Part shown: one piece after another, positions 8,158-15,671 of the stretch
Layout: every line of letters starts with the position of its first letter
How positions within the stretch are numbered: the stretch's first letter is position 1
Origin: CAZDQL01 sp964507325
Lineage (GTDB): Bacteria; Planctomycetota; UBA1135; GCA-002686595
DNA length: 40,471 bases
Direction: 5' to 3'
Assembly (NCBI GenBank): GCA_964507325.1
Contig: CAZDQL010000059.1
Location: 1 to 40,471 of the forward strand
Notes under the pieces: model-generated
Seen by the model: only the letters and a program-made list of their open reading frames with translations
Database searches by the model: none
Told to the model about the DNA's origin: nothing
Translations under genes and position numbers: made by a program

Positions 8158-10587
8158 ATGAAGCACCTGCATATCGTCGCCTTCTTGATGCTCGTCCCCG
8201 TCGCCGTGACCTCTGCCTCCCAGGACGAGGCGGAGAGCGGCTACCGGATGCCCCCCCCGGAGCTCGTGGAGATCATCGACGCGCCGCCGACGCCGTCGGT
8301 CGACATTGGGCCGCGACGGATGCATCTCCTGATCCAGGAACGACCCGCGCTGCCGTCGATCGCGGAGGTGGCGCAGCCGGAGCTGCGCTTGGCGGGGATC
8401 CGCCTGAATCCCGTCACCAACGCCCCGAGTCGCGAGCGGTACTCGTCGGGCTTGCTCCTGCGTGCCCTCGACGGCGGGGCGGAGCGTCGGATCGAGCTTC
8501 CGGACGGCGCGCGCATCGACAGCGTGCGCTGGGCGCCCGACGGCGCGACCCTCGCCTTCGGGCTCGCCACGGAGGCGGGAACCGAGCTGTGGGTGGCGGA
8601 CGTCGCCACCGCCCGGGCGCGTCGGCTCAGTGAGCTGCAACTGAACGGCGTGCTCGGCACGGCCTACGTGTGGTCGCCGGACAGCCGCTCACTCCTGTGT
8701 CTCGCGGTGCCCGCCGACCGCCCCGAGCCCCCGGCGACCCCCTCCGTGCCGAAGGGTCCGGCGATCCGGGAGAGCACCGGGCGCAAGGCGGCGGCGTGGA
8801 CGTACCAGGACCTGCTCACCAACGCCCACGACGAAGAGCTCTTCGCGTACTACGCCACGTCCCAACTGGCGCGCGTGACGCTCGATGGACGCGTGCGGCC
8901 GATCGGCGAACCGGGGCTCGTGCGGCGCGTCTCTCCCTCGCCCGGCGGTGCGTATCTCCTGGTGGAGACGATCCATCGGCCCTTCTCCTACCTCGTGCCC
9001 GCCTACCGTTTCCCGCGGCGCATCGAGATCCTCGACGTCCTCGGTGAGCACGTGCACCTGTTCGCCGACATGCCGCTCCAGGAGGAAATCCCCCTCGGAC
9101 ACGGTGCGGTGGCCACCGGTCCGCGTTCCCTGGGATGGCGCGCCGATGCTCCCGCCACGCTCTCCTGGGTCGAAGCCCTCGACGGCGGCGATCCGAAGGT
9201 CCAGGCCGAGAAGCGCGACCGCGTCTTCGTGCACGCTGCGCCCTTCAGCGGCGAGCGTCGAGTCCTGCTCGATCTCGAGTTCCGTTTGATGGGCATTCAG
9301 TGGGGCAGCGACGACCTGGCGCTGGTCACCGAATCGTGGCGCAAGACGCGCCAGACACGCACCTGGCGGCTCGCGCCCGGCCGACCCGACGTCGCGCCGC
9401 GCGCGATCTTCGATCGTTCGTCGGAGGACCGCTACGGGGATCCGGGCCGCCCGGTGACCTGGCCCACCGCGACGGGCAGGTCCGTGCTCCTGACCGCGGA
9501 CGGCGGGCGGGCGCTGTTCCTGAGCGGCCGGGGGGCATCGCCCGCAGGGGATCGCCCCTTCCTCGACCGCCTCGACCTCGCCACCCTGGAGACGACGCGG
9601 CTCTGGCGCTCGGCGGCGCCGTACTACGAGAGCATCTCGGCCCTGCTGGACCCGGGAGCGCAGCGGATGCTCACGCGTCGCGAGTCGCCCAGCGAGCCCC
9701 CCAACTACTTCGTGCGCCAGACCGCGGGAGGCGAGCCCAAACGCCTGACTTCCTTCCCGCACCCCGCGCCGTCCCTGCGCGACGCCAGCCGGGAGGTGAT
9801 CCGCTACACACGCGACGACGGCGTGGAGCTGACCGCCACGCTGTATCTGCCGCCGGGCTACTCGCAGGAGGAGGATGGGCCACTGCCCGTTCTGATGTGG
9901 GCGTACCCGCGCGAGTACAAGAGCGCCGCCCTCGCGGGCCAGATGCGCGGTTCGCCCTACCGCTTCCTGCGCACGAGCTGGAGCTCGCCCACCCTCTTCC
10001 TGACCCGCGGCTACGCGGTGCTCGACGGCCCCACCATGCCGATCATCGGCGAGGGGGACACGCAGCCGAACGACGGCTTCGTCGAGCAGCTCGTGGCCAG
10101 CGCCCAGGCGGCGGTGGACGAGCTGGTGCGCCGCGGCGTCGGCGATCCGGACCGCATGGCGATCGGCGGGCACTCCTACGGTGCCTTCATGGGGGCCAAC
10201 CTGCTGGCCCACTCCGACCTCTTCCGCACCGCCATCGCCCGCAGCGGCGCCTACAACCGCACGCTGACCCCCTTCGGCTTCCAGGCCGAAGAGCGCACCT
10301 TCTGGGAGGCGCCGGAGGTCTACTTCGGCATGTCACCCTTCATGCACGCCGACCACGTGAACGAGCCGGTCCTGCTCATTCACGGCGAGGCGGACAACAA
10401 CTCCGGCACGTTCCCCCTGCAGAGCCAGCGCTTCTACCACGCGCTCAAGGGCCACGGCGCCCTCGTCCGCCTGGTGATGCTCCCGCACGAGAGCCACGGC
10501 TACCGCGCGCGGGAATCGGTGATGCACACGCTGTGGGAACAGGACGCCTGGCTCGAGAAGTACGTGAAGAACGTGCGGGCGAAATAG
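8158..10587 (+). CDS. S9D glutamyl endopeptidase (prolyl oligopeptidase family), exported
   Basis: The 809-residue protein starts at ATG 8158 with a signal peptide (MKHLHIVAFLMLVPVAVTSA). An N-terminal beta-propeller (about residues 80-520, with blades such as VRWAPDGATLAFG and YVWSPDSRSLLC) precedes an alpha/beta hydrolase domain. The catalytic triad is visible: Ser673 in GGHSYGAFMG, Asp746 in HGEADNNSGTFP and His780 in LPHESHGY. The segments around Asp and His, including YHALKGHGALVRLV, closely match the plant chloroplast glutamyl endopeptidase (CGEP) and its bacterial relatives, which cleave after Glu with a gating propeller. Here the enzyme is predicted to be exported. It is divergent from the M28 gene, and the ribosome-binding site is weak. 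Family assignment is firm; Glu specificity is inferred from the subfamily. Confidence 0.92.
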   Translation: MKHLHIVAFLMLVPVAVTSASQDEAESGYRMPPPELVEIIDAPPTPSVDIGPRRMHLLIQERPALPSIAEVAQPELRLAGIRLNPVTNAPSRERYSSGLLLRALDGGAERRIELPDGARIDSVRWAPDGATLAFGLATEAGTELWVADVATARARRLSELQLNGVLGTAYVWSPDSRSLLCLAVPADRPEPPATPSVPKGPAIRESTGRKAAAWTYQDLLTNAHDEELFAYYATSQLARVTLDGRVRPIGEPGLVRRVSPSPGGAYLLVETIHRPFSYLVPAYRFPRRIEILDVLGEHVHLFADMPLQEEIPLGHGAVATGPRSLGWRADAPATLSWVEALDGGDPKVQAEKRDRVFVHAAPFSGERRVLLDLEFRLMGIQWGSDDLALVTESWRKTRQTRTWRLAPGRPDVAPRAIFDRSSEDRYGDPGRPVTWPTATGRSVLLTADGGRALFLSGRGASPAGDRPFLDRLDLATLETTRLWRSAAPYYESISALLDPGAQRMLTRRESPSEPPNYFVRQTAGGEPKRLTSFPHPAPSLRDASREVIRYTRDDGVELTATLYLPPGYSQEEDGPLPVLMWAYPREYKSAALAGQMRGSPYRFLRTSWSSPTLFLTRGYAVLDGPTMPIIGEGDTQPNDGFVEQLVASAQAAVDELVRRGVGDPDRMAIGGHSYGAFMGANLLAHSDLFRTAIARSGAYNRTLTPFGFQAEERTFWEAPEVYFGMSPFMHADHVNEPVLLIHGEADNNSGTFPLQSQRFYHALKGHGALVRLVMLPHESHGYRARESVMHTLWEQDAWLEKYVKNVRAK

Positions 10588-10646
10588 GGGGGGGCACGAC
10601 CGCGAAGTTGCTGCCGATCTGCCCGCCTGCTGCGCCCTCGGGCTGA

Positions 10647-10664
10647 TGCTCGCGGTCGCGAGCA
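10647..10664. repeat. 18-bp inverted repeat upstream of the EreA/ChaN-like gene
   Basis: TGCTCGCGGTCGCGAGCA has perfect 8-base arms around GT. It lies 60 bases after the S9 stop and about 130 bases before the next start. No T-run follows, so it is a better candidate for an operator or a Rho-type processing hairpin than for an intrinsic terminator. Confidence 0.5.
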
Positions 10665-10796
10665 GAACCTCGCAGAGGCGGCCGGCACAGCGCGCGTAAT
10701 GCGCCCTCTACCCCTGTGCTTTCCCGGATCGCCCGGGACAATGATGTGCGGTACCGGCCTCTTCGGAGGCTGAAGCTCGAGATGGAGCCAGCTGCC

Positions 10797-12056
10797 ATGG
10801 GAATCGCCGCCACACTGCTGCGCCGCCGCAGACTGTTGTCCGTGCTGTGCCTTCTCTTCTTCGCGCTATCCGCCCTCTACCTCCTCCGGGGACCGTTGGT
10901 CGTGGGGGCGATGCGGTGGAAGGTGGCCAGGGACTGGGATCGAAGGTACGAGGAAGTCGGCGAGCTCGAGCTGCCAGACCTCGACGAAGCGCTCCTCGAG
11001 AAGCTGAGCGCCGAGCTCCGCGCACGCTCCCAGCTACCACAGCAGTACATCGTCCAGAAGCTCCACGATCACGACGTTGTCTTCCTCGGTGAATACCACC
11101 GCGTCCGGCAACAGGTACGCCTCGTTCAGGAGGTCCTGCCCCTACTGCACCGCAGTGGCGTCTTCGTCCTCGGGAGCGAGTTCGCCTGTCACGGAGATCA
11201 GGCTGCCCTCGACGCGCTCCTCACCGCGCCTCGCTACGACGAGTCGGAAGCCCGACGCATCCTCTTCAACCACAACCCCACTTGGTGCTATCAGGACTAC
11301 CTCGACGTCATGCGCGCGGCGTGGGAGCTCAATGAGAGCTTGCCGGATGGCGCTCGCAGGTTCCGCATCGTGGGTATCGATCCCGATCCGGGAATGGTCT
11401 GGAAGGGGGAGTACCTGGAGGAGCGCTCACCCGGCGATCGGGTGATGGGAGAGACGATCCTGCGCGAGATCGTCGCAAGGGGGGACAAGGCGCTGATCCA
11501 CTGCGGCCTGCACCACGCCTTCACGCGGTACGGGGAGCCGCTCTACGACCGGGAGGGTGAGTGCTGGCAGTACATGGACTCCCGCGCGGGCCACTTCGTC
11601 CGGCGAGCGATCGGCGACCGGGCCTTCACGATCGCTCTCCACGGCCCGTGGGACGATCGCCGGCGCGATGAGTACACCTACCCCGCCGATGGCATCCTCG
11701 ACGCGCTCCTGCACAGGGCGGGACCGGAGCACGACAGGGTCGGCTTCGACACCCGGGATTCCCCCCTTGGCGACCTGCGGGACACCTCGAGCAGCTACGC
11801 GTTGGGGTACGAGGGAATCAGGCTGGCGGACTTCTGCGATGGCTACATCTGTCAGGGGCCGCTGTCCGCGATGCGCAGCGTCGAGATCGCGCCGCACTGG
11901 TTCGACAACCGCAGCCTGCGGGTGGCGCTCGAACGGATGAGAGGGCCGGACTTCCCGGGGTGGAGGCGGATCGCCCAGCTCCTGGGGCCGGAGGCGATGG
12001 GCGCCCTGATCAGCTCCGACGCGGACATCGAGGAACGGGTGCGGATCTTCCGGTAG
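10797..12056 (+). CDS. Membrane-anchored EreA/ChaN/TIKI-like superfamily protein
   Basis: The 419-residue product is read from ATG 10797, chosen because GGAG lies ten bases upstream and the protein then opens with an Arg-rich stretch and a single membrane helix (residues about 13-31). Codons further upstream in the frame (ATG 10782, GTG 10716) are possible starts. After a helical spacer the conserved core begins with VVFLGEYHRVRQQ (Gly98-Glu-Tyr-His101) and VFVLGSEFA (Glu128), then has ALIHCGLHHAFTRYGEP near residue 240. A GExxH-type opening with a later Glu and His is the signature of the erythromycin-esterase/ChaN/TIKI superfamily, which includes hydrolases, haem-binding lipoproteins and Wnt proteases. 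The exact activity is unknown. A periplasmic domain tethered to the inner membrane is inferred. Confidence 0.72.
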   Translation: MGIAATLLRRRRLLSVLCLLFFALSALYLLRGPLVVGAMRWKVARDWDRRYEEVGELELPDLDEALLEKLSAELRARSQLPQQYIVQKLHDHDVVFLGEYHRVRQQVRLVQEVLPLLHRSGVFVLGSEFACHGDQAALDALLTAPRYDESEARRILFNHNPTWCYQDYLDVMRAAWELNESLPDGARRFRIVGIDPDPGMVWKGEYLEERSPGDRVMGETILREIVARGDKALIHCGLHHAFTRYGEPLYDREGECWQYMDSRAGHFVRRAIGDRAFTIALHGPWDDRRRDEYTYPADGILDALLHRAGPEHDRVGFDTRDSPLGDLRDTSSSYALGYEGIRLADFCDGYICQGPLSAMRSVEIAPHWFDNRSLRVALERMRGPDFPGWRRIAQLLGPEAMGALISSDADIEERVRIFR

Positions 12057-12087
12057 CAGGACGAATACGCTCCCACTCGAGTCCAGG

Positions 12088-12106
12088 GCGTGGGGCGCAT
12101 CCACGC
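12088..12106. terminator. Possible bidirectional hairpin between convergent genes
   Basis: Six-base arms GCGTGG and CCACGC enclose a seven-base loop in the 95-bp gap between the convergent EreA/ChaN-like gene and the DadA-like gene. No T-run follows on either strand, so this is a weak candidate. Confidence 0.28.
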
Positions 12107-12151
12107 GTCACGCGCGAGCCCTACGGAGCCGCAACACTGCTGCACCCTCCC

Positions 12152-13393
12152 CTACCCGCGGAAGCGCGCCAGGGAATAGGGGCCGGGATCCAGCGGCGGT
12201 TCCCCCCCCGTCACCAGGGCCGCCACCAGCTCGCCGGTGGCGGGCGCCATGCTGACCCCCATCATCCCGTGCCCCGCCGCGAGCACGATCCCCGGGGCCA
12301 CGCGGTCGAGAATCGGGAGCTCGTCGGGGGTCATCGGGCGGTAGGAGCACCAGCGCTCGCCGCCCGTCGGAGGCGGCTCGCTCAGGAAGCGCGCCGCCCC
12401 GCGCTCGAGCGCGTCCAGACGGCGTTCGCGCAGACGCGGGTCGAAACCCGCCAGCTCCATCGTGCCCCCCAACCGCAATCCGTCGCTCCAGGGGGTGACC
12501 ACCATGTTGGCCTCCTTCAGGAGCAGCGGCACCGTCGGGCACGCCGCGGGGCGCACACCGGTGATCGAGTAGCCCTTGCCCGGCTGCACGGGCACGCGCA
12601 AGCCGAGACCGCGCGCCAGGTGGGGCGCCCAGGCTCCGGTGGCGAGCACCACTTCGCCCGCCAGGCGCTCGCCGCGGTTCGTCGCGACGCCGCGGACGCT
12701 CGTGCCGTCGCGCACGACCGCACGCACCTCCACCTCCTCCTCGATCGTCCCCCCCTCCGCGCGCACGCACTCGGTCAAGCTCTGGAGCAGGCGCTCCGGC
12801 CGCAGGTGTGCATCCCGGGGAAAGCGCAGGGCGCCCGCGAGACCCTCCCGCAGGGAGGGCTCGGCGGCGCGCAGCTCGTCGGGGCCGAGCTGATCGCTGG
12901 CGATGCCGTGGTCGGCGAGGAGGCGCGCCACTTGCGCGGCGTGGCCGCGCTCCTCCTCGCTGGCGAAGACCTCCAGGAGCCCCGTCGCCCGCCACTCGCA
13001 CTCGATCCCCTCCGCCGCCCAGTCGTCGAAGAGGGCCCGCGAGGGCTCGAGCAGGGCCGCTCGCCCCGCCATCGCAGCCTGCATCCCAGCGGGACTGCAA
13101 CGGCGCGCGAAGCGCAGACCCCAAGCGACGAGCCCGAGGTCGAAGCGCGGTCGCACGTAGATCGGCGCGTCGGGGCGCAGCATCCAACCCAGGACCTTGC
13201 GCATCATCCCCGGCCGGCAGAGGGGCAGGGCGTGGCTGGGGGTGATCAGTCCACAGTTCCCGGGGGAGGCGCCCGCCCCGATCCGGTCGCGCTCGAGCAG
13301 GCTCACGCTGCGCCCGGCGCGCAGGAGCGCCCTGGCGCAGGCCAAGCCGACGACCCCGCCGCCGACCACGATTGCGTCATCGCGTCGCGTCAC
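12152..13393 (-). CDS. FAD-dependent D-amino-acid oxidoreductase (DadA-like)
   Basis: The 413-residue product begins at the GTG complementary to 13391-13393, which places the dinucleotide fold at the N-terminus: AIVVGGGVVGLACARALL (GxGxxG at residues 11-16) ending in an acidic SLLERD. The next segment (GASPGNCGLITPSHALP, then a WMLRPDAPIYVRPR segment) is characteristic of D-amino-acid dehydrogenases of the DadA type. The C-terminus carries DELPILDRV and AGHGMMGVSMAPATG, the second FAD-binding part. The reaction expected is oxidative deamination of D-amino acids to 2-oxo acids, with electrons passed to the respiratory chain. No signal peptide is seen. A much longer in-frame extension to 14506 runs antisense through the next gene and is rejected. 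The start lies 21 bp from the divergent VanX-like fusion gene. Confidence 0.9.
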   Translation of the reverse strand: MTRRDDAIVVGGGVVGLACARALLRAGRSVSLLERDRIGAGASPGNCGLITPSHALPLCRPGMMRKVLGWMLRPDAPIYVRPRFDLGLVAWGLRFARRCSPAGMQAAMAGRAALLEPSRALFDDWAAEGIECEWRATGLLEVFASEEERGHAAQVARLLADHGIASDQLGPDELRAAEPSLREGLAGALRFPRDAHLRPERLLQSLTECVRAEGGTIEEEVEVRAVVRDGTSVRGVATNRGERLAGEVVLATGAWAPHLARGLGLRVPVQPGKGYSITGVRPAACPTVPLLLKEANMVVTPWSDGLRLGGTMELAGFDPRLRERRLDALERGAARFLSEPPPTGGERWCSYRPMTPDELPILDRVAPGIVLAAGHGMMGVSMAPATGELVAALVTGGEPPLDPGPYSLARFRG

Positions 13394-13414
13394 GACTCGG
13401 CATACTAGCCGCGC
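13394..13414. promoter_or_regulatory. 21-bp divergent start region, candidate overlapping leaderless promoters
   Basis: Only 21 bp separate the GTG of the DadA-like gene from the ATG of the hydrolase. The one A/T-rich island is CATACTAG at 13401-13408. CATACT (13401-13406) could be a -10 element for the plus gene, and TAGTAT, the complement of 13402-13407, one for the minus gene. Each would start transcription within a few bases of the start codon. Neither gene has a clear ribosome-binding site, which fits leaderless mRNAs. The -35 boxes would have to lie inside the opposite gene. Confidence 0.4.
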
Positions 13415-15475
13415 ATGCCGCGCCTCCACCACCTTCTCGCCCTCGTCGCCGTCGCGTGCAGCGCTCCGCGCACCGCGAACGTCCCCCCGGCCGAGGGGTA
13501 CGAGGCGCTCGCCGAGGAGCTCTCGCGCCACATCGGGCGCGAGCTCGAGGTCAAGGGCGTGCCCGCCCTCTCGATCGCACTGGTGGAGGGGGACGAGGTG
13601 GTGTGGGCCGCGGGCTTCGGTCTCGCCGACCCGGAGGGGGGGGTCCAGGCCCGCGCCGACACCGTCTATCGCGTCGGCTCCGTCTCGAAGCTCTTCACCG
13701 ACATGGCCTTGATGCAGCTCGTGGAGAGCGGCCGCATCGCCCTCGACGACCCGGTGACCGAGCTGCTGCCGGGTTTCGCGCCGGAGAACCCCTTCGGCGT
13801 CCCGGTCACCTTCGCTCAGCTCGCGCGACATCGCGCGGGGCTCGTGCGCGAGCCCCCCGTCGGCCACTACTTCGACGACGGTGATCCGACGCTGGCGGCC
13901 ACGGTCGCGAGCATCGACGACACGCGCCTGGTGCAAGCCCCCGGCACCGGCACCAAGTACTCCAACGCCGGTGTGGCGGCGCTCGGACGCGCTCTGGAGC
14001 TCCACGACGGCCGGCCCTTCGCGGATCTGATGGCTCGCCGGCTGCTCGAGCCGATGGGGCTCGCCGGGGCCGCCTTCCAGCCGACCCCGGGGATCGAACG
14101 CCGGCTGGCCAAGGGATTCATGTGGACCTACGACGGCCGCGAGTTCCCCGCTCCCACCTTCCAGCTCGGCACGGCGCCGGCGGGAAGCCTCTACGCCTCC
14201 GTCCTGGACCTGGCCCAGTTCCTGCGCGTGGTCTTCGCGGGGGGCCGCGGGCCCGGGGGGCGCATCCTCGAGCCGCAGACCCTGGAGCAGATGATGGCGC
14301 CGGCGGTCGGACCCGACGGGCGGCCGACCCACTTCGGCATCGGATTCGGGGTGCGGGAGCTGGATGGGCGCCGGATGTGCGGTCACGACGGGGCGATCTA
14401 CGGCTTCGCCACGGCGCTCTACTTCCTGCCGGAGGAACGGGTCGGCGCGGCGGTGGCCTGCAGCATGGACTTCGCCAACGCCGTCACCGACGAGGTGGCC
14501 CAACACGCCCTGCGCCTGCTCCTCGCGCGCCAGGAGGGTCGGGATCCGCCGCGCCGGGCCTACTCGAAGCCCGTCGACCCCGTCCTGGCGCGGGAGCTCG
14601 TGGGGCGCTACCGAGCCGGGGACGCGCGGGCGAGGATCGTCTATCGCGGCGACCGGCTGCTACTGGAGTGGGGAGGGCTCTGGAGCTCGGTGCGGGAGCG
14701 TGGCGGCCTGCTCGAGCTGGATGACCGACACGTGGCGGGCGTGCCGATCGACGTGGTCGCCAACGGAGATCTGGAGATCAGCGGCACCCTCTGGCGGCGC
14801 GAAGCCGGGGAGGAGCCCATCCCCGCCCCCTGCCCGGAGCGCTGGCGGGAGCTGATCGGCGAGTACGGCTGGGACCACAACACGCTCCTCATCCGCGAGC
14901 GCGACGGCGAGTTGCAGGCCCTGGTGGAGTGGTTCCTGATCGACCGCCTGCGCGAGCTGGAGCCGGACGTCTTCGCCCTGCCCGAGCGCCGCGGTCTGTA
15001 CCACGGGGAGCAATTGACCTTCCGGCGTGACGGAGAGGGGCGCGTCACCCACGCGCTGCTCGGCGCGGTTCCCTTTGCGCGCCGCGATGAGACGGCCCCC
15101 GTGGAGGTCGGTCCGTGTCCCGTTCCCCCGCCACGGGTTCGCGAGTTCCGCGACGCGGCTCCAAATCTTAAGCGCGTTAGGAATTGGCTCGCGGCGCGCG
15201 GCTACGCGCTTCAGTATTACTCGGGCCGCCCCGCGTGGAAGGAGGAGGATCCACTGAGGGACTGCGGCCCCTCGATCGACGTGACGCTGGTGGACCTGAC
15301 CAGCGGGCAAGCGGTGGAAATGACGGGTGCCTACGGCGAGCGGTCCGCCCGCTCCCATGGGGAATACCCGGGGGGAACGGACCGGCAGCGCTGGTACAGG
15401 GACCTGCTGCGCGCGGCGATGGTCGCCGAGGGGTTCTGGCCCCACCGTTTCGAGTGGTGGCGTTTCGACCCCTAG
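13415..15475 (+). CDS. Serine beta-lactamase-fold hydrolase with degenerate VanX-like C-terminal tail
   Basis: The 686-residue product starts at ATG 13415 with a leader ending in a possible lipobox (LVAVAC, Cys15). The hydrolase domain (about 30-385) has the motifs SVSK (Ser89, Lys92), YSN (Tyr182-Asn184) and HDG (His324-Gly326). Residues about 390-565 are beta-rich spacer domains. The last ~100 residues match M15D D-Ala-D-Ala dipeptidases (VanX), with GPSIDVTLVDLTSGQAVEM, EYPGGTDRQRWYRDLL and EWWRFDP. The metal Asp (Asp622) and catalytic Glu (Glu680) remain. The two zinc His are replaced by Arg615 and Arg683 at the exact VanX spacings (7 before the Asp, 3 after the Glu). The early VanX region is shortened, and the protein stops right after WWRFDP. 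The first domain looks active and the second looks like a pseudo-enzyme. Divergent neighbour: a D-amino-acid oxidoreductase. Confidence 0.87.
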   Translation: MPRLHHLLALVAVACSAPRTANVPPAEGYEALAEELSRHIGRELEVKGVPALSIALVEGDEVVWAAGFGLADPEGGVQARADTVYRVGSVSKLFTDMALMQLVESGRIALDDPVTELLPGFAPENPFGVPVTFAQLARHRAGLVREPPVGHYFDDGDPTLAATVASIDDTRLVQAPGTGTKYSNAGVAALGRALELHDGRPFADLMARRLLEPMGLAGAAFQPTPGIERRLAKGFMWTYDGREFPAPTFQLGTAPAGSLYASVLDLAQFLRVVFAGGRGPGGRILEPQTLEQMMAPAVGPDGRPTHFGIGFGVRELDGRRMCGHDGAIYGFATALYFLPEERVGAAVACSMDFANAVTDEVAQHALRLLLARQEGRDPPRRAYSKPVDPVLARELVGRYRAGDARARIVYRGDRLLLEWGGLWSSVRERGGLLELDDRHVAGVPIDVVANGDLEISGTLWRREAGEEPIPAPCPERWRELIGEYGWDHNTLLIRERDGELQALVEWFLIDRLRELEPDVFALPERRGLYHGEQLTFRRDGEGRVTHALLGAVPFARRDETAPVEVGPCPVPPPRVREFRDAAPNLKRVRNWLAARGYALQYYSGRPAWKEEDPLRDCGPSIDVTLVDLTSGQAVEMTGAYGERSARSHGEYPGGTDRQRWYRDLLRAAMVAEGFWPHRFEWWRFDP

Positions 15476-15671
15476 GGCCAGGGGGCGCCAGGGCCCTTGA
15501 TGTAATGAAAACATTTCTTGGTGTCCCAACCCGAGGCCGGAGGGGAACCCGGTGCCCTCTCGATCCGTCTTGAAAGGGTACGCTACGGAATGGGAGCCCC
15601 TGGGCCCCTGTCCGGATGGTATCTCCCGACCCGCGCGCGGATCCCCGCCCGCCCTCCTCCCTAGAAAGACC

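Noticed and set aside
13394..14506. N-terminal extension of the DadA-like frame to 14506
   Set aside because: The FAD-binding fold begins right after GTG 13393, and the extension is entirely antisense to the beta-lactamase/VanX-like gene.
15474..15497. Hairpin (AGGGCC / GGCCCT) straddling the stop of the VanX-like fusion gene
   Set aside because: A six-base stem with a 12-base loop and no T-run is too weak to call a terminator in DNA this GC-rich.
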